From assembly GCF_023715505.1 (NCBI RefSeq), contig NZ_JAMBOH010000014.1, forward strand, positions 1 through 64,000: DNA of 64,000 bases. Reading direction: 5' to 3'. Shown in pieces: positions 18,698 through 29,120 of this stretch. Every line of letters begins with the position of its first letter. Positions within the stretch are counted from its first letter, which is position 1. Source of the stretch: Neobacillus cucumis. GTDB taxonomy: Bacteria; Bacillota; Bacilli; Bacillales_B; DSM-18226. The notes under the pieces are model-generated. The model saw only the letters and a program-made list of their open reading frames with translations. It did not search any database and had not been told where the DNA came from. Both the position numbers and the translations under genes were made by a program.

Positions 18698-20157
18698 ATG
18701 AAAATGCCATTATTAATGGTGCACTTGGAGTTATTCTATTAATTATTTTAATCACGGTCTTCAAATTAAACGCTTTCATCTCATTGATTATTTCCTCGTT
18801 TGTTGTGGCGCTGGCATTAGGGATGCGGCTAGGTGACATAGTCACTTCAGTAGAAGCTGGATTAGGAGGTACTTTAGGACATATAGCGCTAATCTTAGGT
18901 TTCGGAGCGATGATTGGTCGTTTGATCGCTGATGCAGGTGGAGCCTATCGAATTTCAATGACATTAATCGATAAGTTTGGAAGAAGAAATGTGCAATGGG
19001 CAATTGCTGCTTCTTCCTTTATCGTAGGAATTGCTTTATTCTGGGACGTTGCCTTTATTCTATTAGTTCCAATCATCTATATGATTTCTAAGGAACTAAA
19101 AATTTCCATTACACACTTTGGCCTTACGTTAGCAGGTGCTTTAGTTGTCGCACACAACTTCTTGCCCCCTCATCCAGGAATCACTGCCGTTACACAGGAG
19201 TACGGAGCAGACCTCGCCATGGTATTAATATACGGAATCATTATTGGGATACCAACAATTGTAGTTGCGGGAGTTTGGTTCCCTAAAATCAACAAAAAGT
19301 GGATCCCAAGTGCTTTTGAAAAAACAGGCAATGCGGAAGCAATAGGAGATCAAAAACTATGGAAATTAGAAGAAACACCTGGATTTGGAATCAGTGTCTT
19401 AACAGCGATATTCCCGATTCTATTGATGTTTGCAGCAGCTTTTTTAGATATTTTCCAAAAACTATTGGGATTTGCCGATAATCTTTTAGTTGTAATTATT
19501 CGTTTTGTCGGAAACGCTCCAGTAGCTTTGTTAATCTCACTATTATTAGCTATTTATACAATGGGAATTGCCAGGAAGACTCCAATTAAAGACTTAACGT
19601 CCTCTGCAGGGGTATCCATCAACGCGATTGGTTTGCTAATCTTAATTACTGGTGGTGGTGGTGCATTCAAACAAGTTATTATAGATGGCGGAGTTGGCGA
19701 ATATATTGTTAGTCTGTTTACTGATGTTTCCATTTCTCCAGTTCTTCTTTCGTGGATTATTGCCGTAATTTTCCGTATTTGTTTAGGTTCAGGAACTGTT
19801 GCAGCATTATCAACTGCCGGATTGGTGCTTCCAATGCTAGAATCATATCCTGAGGCAAACTTAGCACTTGTTGCTCTTGCTACTGGAGCGGGAACAACTT
19901 TTGCTTCACACGTAAATGATCCTGGCTTCTGGATGGTAAAAGAATTTTTTGGCTTATCAATGAAAGAAACATTTGCGACATATACGATTCTTTCATCAGT
20001 AGCATCAATTGTTGGAATTATTCTTGTCCTCTTAATGGATACTTCTGTCATATTAGCTGGTGTAACCATTGCAGCTATTCTAGTTGCTGCAGTTGTTATT
20101 CACACGATTGAAGGGGCTGAAAGCAAGAAGAAGCAAATTAAAAATATTTCTGTTTAA
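18698..20157 (+). pseudogene. GntP-family permease with out-of-frame start
   Basis: The coding frame reads NAIINGALGVILLIILITVF into the GntP family's membrane domain and continues to 20157, with a dozen or more hydrophobic segments and a near-complete length (about 486 residues). The only good start, an ATG at 18698 behind AGAGGGGG, is one base out of frame. Inserting one base after it would give M-E-N-A-I-I-N. In frame there are only ATT codons (18709) or a TTG at 18784, which would remove the first membrane segment. GntP proteins import gluconate and related hydroxy acids by proton symport. Either a 1-nt deletion inactivated it or the assembly has an error; the rest of the frame is intact. 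Confidence 0.7.
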
Positions 20158-20321
20158 TCTTTATATATTAACATAACACCAAGAGAAAGCTTTCTGATAA
20201 ATTCCTTTCACAATGAAGTTACTATTATAAAAATAAATAGCAACATGCTTCCTATTACTAATAGACTTTCTATTCTAATTATGAAAAATGAAGAAAATAT
20301 AATACGAAATGGGGTTTTTAA

Positions 20322-21287
20322 ATGAAAATCATGACAGTACTTGGAGCAGGTATTATGGGTCATGGCGTTGCTCAATTACTTGCCCAAGCAGGATATATTG
20401 TACGTATTCAAGCTAGACGCGAGACATCATTGGAAACAGCAAAAAAAATGATTACGAACAGCTTGAAAATTATGGTTGATAAAGGAATGCTCTCACAAGA
20501 AAAAATGGAGCAGACTTTGGATAATATTAAATATACAACAGATTTACTTGAAGCTATCCAGGATACTGATTTTATTCTAGAATCTATTCCAGAAGTGCTT
20601 GAGACAAAATTAGATACTTACGAGATTATTGAAAGCATTGTCTCTGAAAAAACCATTATTGCATCTAATACATCTACTTTTCCATTAAAAGAATTAACGC
20701 AAAGAGCAAAACATCCAGGAAGATTTATCATTACACACTACTTTAACCCTCCACAACTTGTACCAATTGTAGAAATTGCTAAATTTGAGAAGACAGATGA
20801 AAATGTCGTAAAAGTAACTTATGACCTAATGAAAGAAATCGGTAAAACTCCAGTGGTACTGAAAAAAGAGATTACCGGCTTTATCGTTAACCGCATACAA
20901 GTAGCTTTTCTACGGGAATGCTTCAACTTAATTGAATTGGGAGTTTGTACGGCAGAAGATATTGATATCGCTGTAAGAGGAAGCATGGGCTTTAAATGGG
21001 CTTTTTGCGGACCAATGGAAAGTCAGGATTTAGCAGGTCTGCAAACAACACAAGCTATGGTATACAACATCGAGCAGGATTTATCGAATACAAGAGAAGT
21101 TCCTAAATTCTTAAAAGAAATGGTCGAAAAAAGTGAACATGGTATTCGTTCAAATAAAGGTTTCTATGAATACGATGATAATGGGGCAAAAGCAATTCAT
21201 ACACGTGATGATAATTTCTTAGATCTTCTAAAATTAATTCAAGACAAAGAAGCAAAGAAGGAAAAAACAGCATCAGCAGTTAAATAA
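20322..21287 (+). CDS. 3-hydroxyacyl-CoA / 3-hydroxyacid dehydrogenase
   Basis: This 321-residue protein has an N-terminal NAD fold (LGAGIMGHGVAQLLAQAGY) and the C-terminal helical domain of the 3HCDH family. The family catalytic His lies in ITHYFNPPQLVPIVEI, a signature also shared by L-gulonate and carnitine dehydrogenases. It lies 164 bp downstream of a hydroxy-acid permease, which favours a small hydroxy acid over an acyl-CoA (inference). A good terminator follows. Confidence 0.8.
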   Translation: MKIMTVLGAGIMGHGVAQLLAQAGYIVRIQARRETSLETAKKMITNSLKIMVDKGMLSQEKMEQTLDNIKYTTDLLEAIQDTDFILESIPEVLETKLDTYEIIESIVSEKTIIASNTSTFPLKELTQRAKHPGRFIITHYFNPPQLVPIVEIAKFEKTDENVVKVTYDLMKEIGKTPVVLKKEITGFIVNRIQVAFLRECFNLIELGVCTAEDIDIAVRGSMGFKWAFCGPMESQDLAGLQTTQAMVYNIEQDLSNTREVPKFLKEMVEKSEHGIRSNKGFYEYDDNGAKAIHTRDDNFLDLLKLIQDKEAKKEKTASAVK

Positions 21288-21315
21288 GCAATGTTACAGT
21301 TTAAAAATAGTGAGA

Positions 21316-21348
21316 AAGAAGTTGGTTTAGCCGGCTTCTTTTTTTTTT
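21316..21348 (+). terminator. Intrinsic terminator after the hydroxyacid dehydrogenase
   Basis: A 10-bp stem with two G-U pairs (21316-21325 with 21331-21340) is followed by about ten T. Confidence 0.88.
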
Positions 21349-22155
21349 GCTCCGTACAGCGTCTCCGATTCTGGGATAGAAAAAGCTTTTTGTTGATTAA
21401 CTTAGATTTACCCTCGGACCCAACAAACGCTTATTTTAAGTTCAACTCTCCTGCTACTTGAAGAAGAAAAAGGCTACTGAAGAAACATTTCCTTCAAAGG
21501 CGAATTCCATTCTTAGTTCAAAAGCAATTTATTGTTTAGCGCTTTCTTTAGTCCTTCTAGTTCTACCAATGCAACTGCCTGCTGAATAAAAATTTAATCT
21601 TAATCCAGACCGAATGTAGTAAATAATTGAAATAAGCCGTATATTTGATTAAAAAAATCAGGATATACGGCTATTTGTAATGCGCATCGAAAAGGTGTGC
21701 TTTTTTTATAATTCGGGCTTACAAATCGATGACCCGCAAGAATTCTTTATAAATATAAACAGTCTCGAATATTCCTTTTCGAGACTGTTATCTATTATTC
21801 TGCACCAATAAGTTATAGCCACTTAACCTATTTACGTTTATCTTTCTAAAACCTACTAATATATTGCCGACTTTTCAAACTCTTGCACGGAGTGGAGTAA
21901 GCAGAATCTCACCAATTCTGTGACACAGGTATCCAGCAGTTTTGAAGACTGTCGAGGACACCAGTGGTCAAATCATCTTCATAATTTTGTGTAACATCGA
22001 GGGATATCGGCAGTCTCTTGATTGTTTTTTAGAACGTTTTCCCTCAACCTCTACTCTCCCCTTCCTGAATAGAAGTTTCTATTCTATTACGCCTAAAATA
22101 AATCTAGGCCTATAATTAGTTGCGGAGTGAAACGAATAACTCTTCTCTATTATGA
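21349..22155. other. 800-bp gene-free stretch with two strong hairpins
   Basis: No frame or family resemblance is supported. Hairpin 1 pairs AGCCGTATAT (21635-21644) with 21663-21672. Hairpin 2 pairs a 12-bp arm AACAGTCTCGAA (21758-21769) with 21778-21789. The stretch may be the graveyard of a lost gene or element. A minus-strand piece near 21550-21590 (ALVELEGLKKALNNKLLLN) has protein-like composition. Confidence 0.4.
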
Positions 22156-23643
22156 CTACTTCTCTTCAAAAGAACAGTCCTTTAGTGGAACGATCTTCGT
22201 TTTATGAATTACTTTATACCCGAGCCATACTGCCAAGAAGATCGGTAAACCAATATATGACACAGCCACTCCATACCAATCAATCTCACTAGTTATAAAA
22301 GCTTGATAATTTTGGCCAAAAATGACCAACACACAAATGACCAAAGCGAGAATCGGACCGAATGGGAACCATTTGGCTCTAAATTCCAAATCATTTATGT
22401 CCTTGCCCTGTGCGATATATGCTTTTCTAAAACGGTAGTGGCTGACAGCAATTCCAATCCATGCAATAAATCCAGTTAAACCGGATGCATTTAATAACCA
22501 TGTATACACTTGATCTCCAAAAATGGAACTTAAAAAGGCCAAGCCTCCGATAATGGTCGTTGTGACAAGGGCATTCATTGGAATCCCGCGATTATTTACT
22601 CTTTGTAAAAACTTTGGTGCTTGTCCGTCTTTTGCCATCGACCAAAGCATTCGAGTCGACGCATATAAACCAGAAGTCCCTGCCGATAAGACCGATGTCA
22701 AAATGACCGTATTCATCACCGATGCCGCAAATGCAATGCCCACTTTCTCAAATACAAGGGTAAAAGGGCTGACAGCAATACTATCGACATCCCTGCCCAA
22801 CAGATTAGGACTTGTATAAGGAATAATAAGGCCAATGACAGCAATGGCGATAATATAGAACAGAAGAATACGCCAGAATACTTGTCGAATCGCCTTTGGT
22901 ACGTTTTTCTCCGGCTCTTCACTTTCTCCTGCAGCAATCCCGACAAGTTCTGTTCCTTGAAAAGAAAAACCTGCGATGAAAAAAATACTTAAAATGGATA
23001 AAAGACCGCCATGAACCGGAGCATCGCCTAAAGTAAAGTTTTTAAACCCGATAAACTGCCCGCCCAAAATACCGAAAATGGTAAGCAAACCGACTCCAAT
23101 GAAAACAATGATTGTCACTACTTTTATCAAGGAGAACCAATACTCGGATTCTCCGTAACTTTTAACCGACAATGCATTCAATAAAAAGATTAATCCTAAA
23201 AAAAGTGCACTCCATAGGATGCTCGGTACAGCCGGAAACCAAAACTTCATTATAATAGCGGATGCAACTATTTCAACCGCAAGTGTAACGGCCCAGTTAA
23301 ACCAATAGTTCCAACCAAGCGCAAAACCAAATGCCGGATCAACAAAACGGCTGGCATAGGTTGAAAAAGATCCCGAAACCGGTATTAACGTAGCCATTTC
23401 TCCGAGACTAGTCATCAAAAAGTAGACCATGATGCCAATAGCTCCATACGCAATTAGCGCGCCACCTGGTCCAGCCGTTTGAATGGACGCCCCTGTTGCT
23501 AAAAATAAACCTGTCCCGATTGACCCTCCAATAGCAATCATCGTCAGGTGACGTGCTTTTAAATTGCGTTTAATTTCCTGTTCGCCCTCCTCATTATTTT
23601 GATTTTTCTGATTTTTACTTGTATAGCTTTTGATTGCTTCCAT
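22156..23643 (-). CDS. lysP: Lysine-specific permease (APC superfamily)
   Basis: From the ATG at 23643 (GGAAGGGAGA 6 nt upstream; a longer frame to 23670 lacks a site) the protein has 495 residues. It matches E. coli LysP throughout: LKARHLTMIAIGGSIGTGLF, GFALGWNYWFNWAVT, GFSFQGTELVGIAAGESE and FRKAYIAQGKDINDL. Twelve membrane segments are expected. It imports L-lysine with protons. It is the last gene of the lysine cluster, behind yokU and kamA, which makes lysine the obvious feedstock. No lysine riboswitch is visible in its 170-bp leader. Confidence 0.9.
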   Translation of the reverse strand: MEAIKSYTSKNQKNQNNEEGEQEIKRNLKARHLTMIAIGGSIGTGLFLATGASIQTAGPGGALIAYGAIGIMVYFLMTSLGEMATLIPVSGSFSTYASRFVDPAFGFALGWNYWFNWAVTLAVEIVASAIIMKFWFPAVPSILWSALFLGLIFLLNALSVKSYGESEYWFSLIKVVTIIVFIGVGLLTIFGILGGQFIGFKNFTLGDAPVHGGLLSILSIFFIAGFSFQGTELVGIAAGESEEPEKNVPKAIRQVFWRILLFYIIAIAVIGLIIPYTSPNLLGRDVDSIAVSPFTLVFEKVGIAFAASVMNTVILTSVLSAGTSGLYASTRMLWSMAKDGQAPKFLQRVNNRGIPMNALVTTTIIGGLAFLSSIFGDQVYTWLLNASGLTGFIAWIGIAVSHYRFRKAYIAQGKDINDLEFRAKWFPFGPILALVICVLVIFGQNYQAFITSEIDWYGVAVSYIGLPIFLAVWLGYKVIHKTKIVPLKDCSFEEK

Positions 23644-23714
23644 GTCTTGTCTCCCTTCCATTTTGAACACTTAGAATCTATCTAACTATAAGAATCTATT
23701 ATTGCAGATTGTTT

Positions 23715-23757
23715 GGACAATTTATCCCTTCTTGAAGATAGCAGGGATAAATTGCCC
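23715..23757 (-). terminator. Hairpin between yokU and lysP
   Basis: A 15-bp stem with one mismatch (23715-23729 with 23743-23757) has no T-run. It may be a weak terminator or an mRNA-stabilising element in the lysP leader. Confidence 0.45.
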
Positions 23758-23812
23758 ATAAGAATAAACGTTCATTGCTGGTGTTATCGAAAAACGGGAG
23801 ACGGCTCGCTAT

Positions 23813-24094
23813 TTATTTGGAAAAATCAAAGTAGTTTCGCTTCAATAAGCGCGGAGCAGCCATTAGGGTTTCATACTTCATACTTTTTTCAAGCATAGAA
23901 GAATCAATCAAATATAGCTGATCCTCAATTTCTTTTACCGTAGTATCTGTTTGATAGTTCATTCCACATTCCAGGCAGAGAATGGACGGTGTGCCCTGAA
24001 TTTCAATTACTTTTGTTCCATCGGGAAGTTCCCAATACACTGTGTTGCTCGTTTCATGTACTGTTTCGGATTCGCACCATTGACAAATCAACAT
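23813..24094 (-). CDS. yokU: YokU-family small zinc-finger protein
   Basis: This 93-residue protein has two Cys pairs (CQWC at residues 4-7 and CLEC near 40-43), like the MqsA/YokU zinc-ribbon type. In B. subtilis yokU sits in the same position beside kamA. The start overlaps the kamA stop by one base. The role is unknown. Its constant pairing with lysine aminomutase suggests regulation or maturation of that enzyme (inference). Confidence 0.8.
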   Translation of the reverse strand: MLICQWCESETVHETSNTVYWELPDGTKVIEIQGTPSILCLECGMNYQTDTTVKEIEDQLYLIDSSMLEKSMKYETLMAAPRLLKRNYFDFSK

Positions 24095-25503
24095 TATTCC
24101 TCCTCTGCTCCCACCATCTCGTACTTGCTCATTTGCGCCTGGAACTTTTTCTCTTTTAACTCGTCACGTTTATCGCGTTTATCCTTTAAAGAGCTATGCT
24201 CAGGATTTTCCCGGTACGTTTTGCGGCGGTCTAAACGTTTCAAACCTTCCGGGGTCAAGTTAAATTTCGTATCATCAATAAGAGACAGGACACCATTGCT
24301 TTCAAACTTTTCAAATACTTCAGGATAGACCTTTTTATAATAATCTTCTGCACTGCCTGCCACATAGTTTAGCGGTTCAGGATAAGAGGTAATGACACCT
24401 TCAAAGTTACGTAACACGACCTTATTGGAGCTTTGAGAAATAATGTAGTTCGGCTGCAACGGAATTTTACCGCCTCCGCCAGGGGCATCAACGATAAATG
24501 TCGGAACGGCATAACCCGATGTATGGCCGCGAAGTCCTTCCATGATCTCCAATCCTTTACTGATTGGAGCACGGAAATGGCCAATCCCCTCTGATAAATC
24601 GCATTGGTAAATGTAATAAGGACGAACACGAATTTTAACAAGATCATGCATAAGCTGTTTCATGATTGGAACACTGTCATTGATCCCTGCTAAAATAACC
24701 GCCTGATTACCAACCGGAACACCAGCGTTTGCAAGCATTTCACAAGCGCGCTTCGATTCTTCTGTAATTTCTATGGATGTGTTGAAATGTGTATTTAGCC
24801 AAACTGGGTGATACTTTTTCAATATATTACAAAGATTTTCGGTAATTCGCTGAGGGAACACGACAGGTGCCCGTGTACCGATGCGAATAATTTCAACATG
24901 AGGAACCTCACGTAAATTTTTTAAAATATATTCTAAAATATTGTCATTGATAAGGAGACCGTCTCCTCCGGAAATTAACACATCTCTGATTTGCGGATTT
25001 GAGGCAATATAATTTATCGCTGTGTCTAACTGCTTCTTTGGTACGCCCATTCCAATTTGTCCGGAAAAACGTCTTCTGGTACAGTAACGGCAATACATGG
25101 AGCATTGATTTGTTACCAAGAACAGCACGCGGTCAGGATAACGATGGGTTAACCCTGGTACTGGTGAATCCTCATCTTCGTGAAGGGGATCTTCTAAATC
25201 ATATTTTGTTTTATGCAGTTCCTGAGAAATCGGCACAGACTGCATTCTAACCGGACATCTTGGATCATCTTGATCCATAAGCGATGCATAATATGGCGTA
25301 ATATTTAATGGAATTGTTTTCGTTGAGATTTTAACGCCTTCTTCTTCCTCAGGTGTTAAGTTAACAACTTTCTTTAAATCATCTAAATTTTTAATTGTAT
25401 TGGTCAGCTGCCAAACCCAATCGTTCCATTGCTCATCGGTTACATCCTTCCAAAGCTCGATTTCTTTCCAATGTCTTTTCGGTTTGAATAAAGTGTTTCT
25501 CAT
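24094..25503 (-). CDS. kamA: Lysine 2,3-aminomutase
   Basis: This 469-residue radical SAM enzyme has its [4Fe-4S] motif Cys134-x3-Cys138-x2-Cys141 (NQCSMYCRYC) and a PLP-binding Lys in the glycine-rich VDAPGGGGKIPL. It converts L-lysine to L-beta-lysine using SAM and PLP. The full family length is present and the GGGGGAG site fits the ATG. It is coupled to yokU downstream. The long charged C-terminal tail is typical of Bacillus KamA. Confidence 0.93.
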   Translation of the reverse strand: MRNTLFKPKRHWKEIELWKDVTDEQWNDWVWQLTNTIKNLDDLKKVVNLTPEEEEGVKISTKTIPLNITPYYASLMDQDDPRCPVRMQSVPISQELHKTKYDLEDPLHEDEDSPVPGLTHRYPDRVLFLVTNQCSMYCRYCTRRRFSGQIGMGVPKKQLDTAINYIASNPQIRDVLISGGDGLLINDNILEYILKNLREVPHVEIIRIGTRAPVVFPQRITENLCNILKKYHPVWLNTHFNTSIEITEESKRACEMLANAGVPVGNQAVILAGINDSVPIMKQLMHDLVKIRVRPYYIYQCDLSEGIGHFRAPISKGLEIMEGLRGHTSGYAVPTFIVDAPGGGGKIPLQPNYIISQSSNKVVLRNFEGVITSYPEPLNYVAGSAEDYYKKVYPEVFEKFESNGVLSLIDDTKFNLTPEGLKRLDRRKTYRENPEHSSLKDKRDKRDELKEKKFQAQMSKYEMVGAEEE

Positions 25504-25563
25504 TAGTAAACTCCCCCTAAATGGATTGATTTTTTATGACCCCTTTAATGAATTCTCTGTCTA

Positions 25564-26043
25564 TTAAGAAATGGAGTATTCCATATAGTAGCGATTCTCG
25601 CCTTCTCCAAATTCATCGAATCTCGTCTCTTTTATAGCAAATCCCATTTTTTCATATAGCTTAACAGCCGACTTATTTTCAACGTTGACCGTTAAGCATA
25701 CTTTTTGAAATCCATCTTGCTTCAAAATCGGATAAATCTCCTGTAAAAATAATTTCCCTATGCCTTTTCCTTGCTGATCAGAGCGGACATAGAATCCAAA
25801 AATATAGGCTTTGTGAATATCGTGGTAAGCTCTCATCACTTCGCAAATCGCAATTGGTCTTGGATCACTTTCCTGCCGATATTGAATGAGTTTCCCATAA
25901 CGTGTAAGCGGGACAAGTGTTTGTTCATCTACTGCTCCAAATCCCGGAAATGCATCTTTCTCAAGCTCCATCATCATTGTTAGCTGATCCGGCTTCAATG
26001 CGGCCGGTACTTCGATATAATAGTTTTTTTTCATTGTTTCCAT
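25564..26043 (-). CDS. GNAT N-acetyltransferase, candidate beta-lysine acetyltransferase
   Basis: This 159-residue single-domain GNAT has the acetyl-CoA loop RSDQQGKGIGKLFL and the C-terminal NVENKSAVKLYEKMGF motif. It overlaps the upstream MlrC-type gene by 13 nt (GGAGG lies inside that gene) and precedes kamA. In B. subtilis the corresponding place is held by YodP, an AblB-type beta-lysine acetyltransferase of about twice this length. This shorter GNAT may fill that step, but its sequence is not clearly AblB-like, so the role rests on context. Confidence 0.7.
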   Translation of the reverse strand: METMKKNYYIEVPAALKPDQLTMMMELEKDAFPGFGAVDEQTLVPLTRYGKLIQYRQESDPRPIAICEVMRAYHDIHKAYIFGFYVRSDQQGKGIGKLFLQEIYPILKQDGFQKVCLTVNVENKSAVKLYEKMGFAIKETRFDEFGEGENRYYMEYSIS

Positions 26044-27551
26044 CGTTCTTTCTCCCTCCGTTCCACTTCATATTCGACATCATCCAGCGGCCAAATTGGC
26101 TTGGGAATGTTTTGATACGTAAATGTTGATAAACAATTAGAAGCAACACCCGGCGCATCCACATAAATGATCCGGCCGACAATTGGTTCAAATGCTGCAC
26201 GAAAATGATTTTTAGCCTTGAGCGCGAGAATTTTCTTCGTCGATGGCTCAAGCCCGATATGACGAAACATCGCAGGATCATTCGCTGACATCGGCCTGCC
26301 AATTAGAAGGATATCCATCTGACCCACACGGATGTATGCCGCTCCCTTTAAATCAACTTTTAAATGCTGATTGAAGGGGCCCGTATTTTGAAATATTCCG
26401 TCTGATAGAGCCATTACCGTTGCTTCCACTTGAACGGGTTCCCCAAATTCAGGAGACACTTTCCCACCCAGGGATAACCATACCCTTTTTCCTACTCCCG
26501 CTTTACGACAAAGCTCGATCGATTGGGGATCGTAGAGCCCTCCGAACAATGTGTCCGGAACATCGAGCATTACCATTTCCCGAAGCAGTTCTGTTGTATC
26601 GCCGCTCCCGCAGCTTAAAGGATTATCTGATATGTCTGCCAGAACGACTGGACGATCGTCTTCAATGGATAGCGCCAATTCCAGCCCATCCTTTACACTG
26701 GGTAAATCGATGATAAATTCTTCTTTGACACTCCAGAACAAGGAAGCCATCCTTTTGGCTGTTTCTTCTCCTTTTTTAGGATCAAGCGAAACAACTAGTA
26801 CACTTGCACCGACCATGGGGATGTCCGAATAAGGAAAGCCGCCAAAAACGGATACATTCTCAATTCCTGCTTCCTGTTCGGCAAGTTTTGCCCACTCGAT
26901 CATTTTGTGCATCGGCCCTTCTGAAGTTCTCATATTGATAGAAGGGGGCATCATTGGCAATTTTTCAAAAGAAGCATAATAATTTATCCCTTCCTTTAAT
27001 TGCTTCATTAAAGCCTTTGCTGCATGAACGCCTTGGTCATACATATCAACATGGGGATAGGTTTTAAAGCCAAAATGTAGTGGTGTGTGATGAATCATTT
27101 TTTCACTTAAATTGGCATGCATATCTAGTGTTGTAGCAATCGGGATCCGCGGTCCAAGAAGCTCCCGAATTTCACCCAGTAAATGCTCTTCCGGATCAAA
27201 GAGATCTTCCACAACCATTGCTCCATGCAATGCCAGCAATAAACCGTCCAGCCTTCCCGCCCGTTGGATGGACTCGAGCATTTGTTTTTCGATCATCGAG
27301 TACGCTTCGGTTGATACGACCCCGGAGGGAATTGCAGCCGCACACACTAGAGGTACGATTTCGACAGCCTTTTCTTGTTCCAATACATCCAAAAACCCGC
27401 CCACTTCCGTTTTCGTGCCCGTATAGGCATCATAAATTTCATCGCCAATAAAGTAGCCTTCATGACGAAACTGTTCGATTTCAGTCTTTATTGGGCTGAA
27501 ACTGTGGGATTCATGGTAAAAGAATGCGATACCGATACGATGTTCTTTCAT
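26031..27551 (-). CDS. M81-family metallopeptidase-like protein (MlrC type)
   Basis: Starting at 27551 (GGGGGAGA upstream; the longer frame to 27647 overlaps the previous gene and lacks a site) the protein has 506 residues. It shows the MlrC signatures FYHESHSFSP near the N-terminus, TLDMHANLSEKM near 160, FKTYPHVDMYDQG near 180 and DNPLSCGSGDTTELL near 310. The family is named for microcystin-fragment hydrolysis, but most members act on unknown amide or small-molecule substrates. Within a lysine cluster it could remove an acetyl or amide group, a step otherwise uncovered here because no YodQ-type deacetylase is seen. That is inference. Confidence 0.8.
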   Translation of the reverse strand: MKEHRIGIAFFYHESHSFSPIKTEIEQFRHEGYFIGDEIYDAYTGTKTEVGGFLDVLEQEKAVEIVPLVCAAAIPSGVVSTEAYSMIEKQMLESIQRAGRLDGLLLALHGAMVVEDLFDPEEHLLGEIRELLGPRIPIATTLDMHANLSEKMIHHTPLHFGFKTYPHVDMYDQGVHAAKALMKQLKEGINYYASFEKLPMMPPSINMRTSEGPMHKMIEWAKLAEQEAGIENVSVFGGFPYSDIPMVGASVLVVSLDPKKGEETAKRMASLFWSVKEEFIIDLPSVKDGLELALSIEDDRPVVLADISDNPLSCGSGDTTELLREMVMLDVPDTLFGGLYDPQSIELCRKAGVGKRVWLSLGGKVSPEFGEPVQVEATVMALSDGIFQNTGPFNQHLKVDLKGAAYIRVGQMDILLIGRPMSANDPAMFRHIGLEPSTKKILALKAKNHFRAAFEPIVGRIIYVDAPGVASNCLSTFTYQNIPKPIWPLDDVEYEVERREKERWKQ

Positions 27552-27619
27552 ATTCTCCCCCCTCGGATATATGAAGTTATTAATATAGTCTCCCTGAACT
27601 TCCCTGTCCGTTTTGAAAA

Positions 27620-29080
27620 TTAATAATTTGTATAAATCGACTTCCACTCTGTCATGACATCAAATACATGATGGGATACTTCACGGTGACCGTTTCCGGA
27701 CATTTTCATTCCTCCAAATGCCACGCCCATCTCAGCATTGGATGTGCCATTATTAATATAGACAAGTCCACTTACCGCTTCCTTGGCAGCACGGTTTGCA
27801 AAGTGTAGACTTTGAGTATAAATAGAAGTCGACAACCCATAAATGGTCCCGTTATTTACCCTTATGGCTTCTTCATATGAATCTACTTCAATGATGGCAA
27901 GTACAGGGCCAAATATTTCTTCCTGTGCAATGGTATCCTTCGTTTTGACATTTTCAATGATGGTGGGTTCATAATAAAAGCCTCCCAATTCATTGACACG
28001 CTGACCGCCTGATACAATTTTCCCGCCTTCTTCGATCGCTTTTTTCACAAATTGTTCAACTGTATGAAGCTGGTCTTCATTTACGAGTGGGCCCACTTGT
28101 ATCCCTTCTTCAAGACCATTTCCTATTTTCATAGACTTTGTTAATTCCACTACTTTTTGTAAAAGCAATTCCTTTACTGGTCGCTCCACGATTACCCTGC
28201 TTGCTGCTGTACAGCGCTGGCCAGTTGTCGTAAACGCTGATTTTACAATTCCGTCTGCCGCTTTTCCCAAGTCGGCATCCTTCAAGACAATCACGGCGTT
28301 TTTTCCTCCGAGCTCCAATGAAATACGTTTTAACGTTTTACTACTCATTTCACACAGCTGTTGTCCGACTTCAGTTGAACCCGTAAACGAGATGACTTTC
28401 ACATCCGGATGCTCTGCAAGTCTTTGTCCCACAATTCTTCCCGAACCTGTAATTAAGTTAACAACCCCCGCAGGAAATCCAGCTTCATCCAAGACTTCCA
28501 CAAAAATCTTTGCCGATAAGGCAACCTCTGAGGCAGGCTTCCATACGACCGTATTCCCAGCAATCAGGGCGGAAAAGATTTTGTAGGAAGCAAGCGCAAC
28601 CGGAAAATTCCAAGGAGTAATGCACGCGACAACTCCAAGAGGTTCACGAACCATTGTTACGTTGCGGTCTGGGAAACCTGCAGGGACTATTTCTCCAAAG
28701 AGGCGTCGTCCCTCACCTGCCATGTACTGAGCAGTTGCGATGACAACTCCTGCTTCACCTAAAGACTCAGAGAGTACTTTGCCCATCTCCATTGTCATGA
28801 CACGAGCAAGTTCGTCTTTTCGCTTTTCAAACAATTGAGCTGCTCTCGTTAAATATGCCGCTCGTTCTGGAATGGGGGTGTTCTTCCATTTTAAATAGGC
28901 ATCATTCGCTATTTCGACAGCATCATCCACTTGTTCTGTTGTAGCAGCCGCACATATGCCAACAAGTTCACCTGTTGCAGGATTTAAACTATTAAAATAC
29001 GATTGGTCGGGCGCAGTTACCCATTCTCCATTTATATAAAGATCTCCCTGAAGAATATCTGTTTTGATTTGGCTAGACAT
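27620..29080 (-). CDS. Aldehyde dehydrogenase, probably succinate-semialdehyde type
   Basis: This 486-residue NAD(P)-dependent aldehyde dehydrogenase has catalytic Glu in SLELGGKNAVI and Cys in TTTGQRCTAASRVIV. The GQRCTA context is shared by succinate-, glutarate- and alpha-ketoglutarate-semialdehyde dehydrogenases. It follows a GABA-type aminotransferase by 40 bp, the usual GabT-GabD pairing. An aminoaldehyde or glutarate-semialdehyde role is possible. The AGGAGG site fits the start. Confidence 0.8.
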   Translation of the reverse strand: MSSQIKTDILQGDLYINGEWVTAPDQSYFNSLNPATGELVGICAAATTEQVDDAVEIANDAYLKWKNTPIPERAAYLTRAAQLFEKRKDELARVMTMEMGKVLSESLGEAGVVIATAQYMAGEGRRLFGEIVPAGFPDRNVTMVREPLGVVACITPWNFPVALASYKIFSALIAGNTVVWKPASEVALSAKIFVEVLDEAGFPAGVVNLITGSGRIVGQRLAEHPDVKVISFTGSTEVGQQLCEMSSKTLKRISLELGGKNAVIVLKDADLGKAADGIVKSAFTTTGQRCTAASRVIVERPVKELLLQKVVELTKSMKIGNGLEEGIQVGPLVNEDQLHTVEQFVKKAIEEGGKIVSGGQRVNELGGFYYEPTIIENVKTKDTIAQEEIFGPVLAIIEVDSYEEAIRVNNGTIYGLSTSIYTQSLHFANRAAKEAVSGLVYINNGTSNAEMGVAFGGMKMSGNGHREVSHHVFDVMTEWKSIYTNY

Positions 29081-29120
29081 AAGCTAGACCTCCTTTTGTG
29101 GTATTCCGAGGAAATGAAAA

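Noticed and set aside
18768..18783. cre-like AAACGCTTTCAT inside the GntP gene
   Set aside because: It encodes the conserved LNAF residues of the first membrane region. Match and position are not persuasive as a control site.
23644..23812. Possible lysine riboswitch upstream of lysP
   Set aside because: The leader is only 169 bp and lacks the conserved L-box elements. It contains just one simple hairpin.
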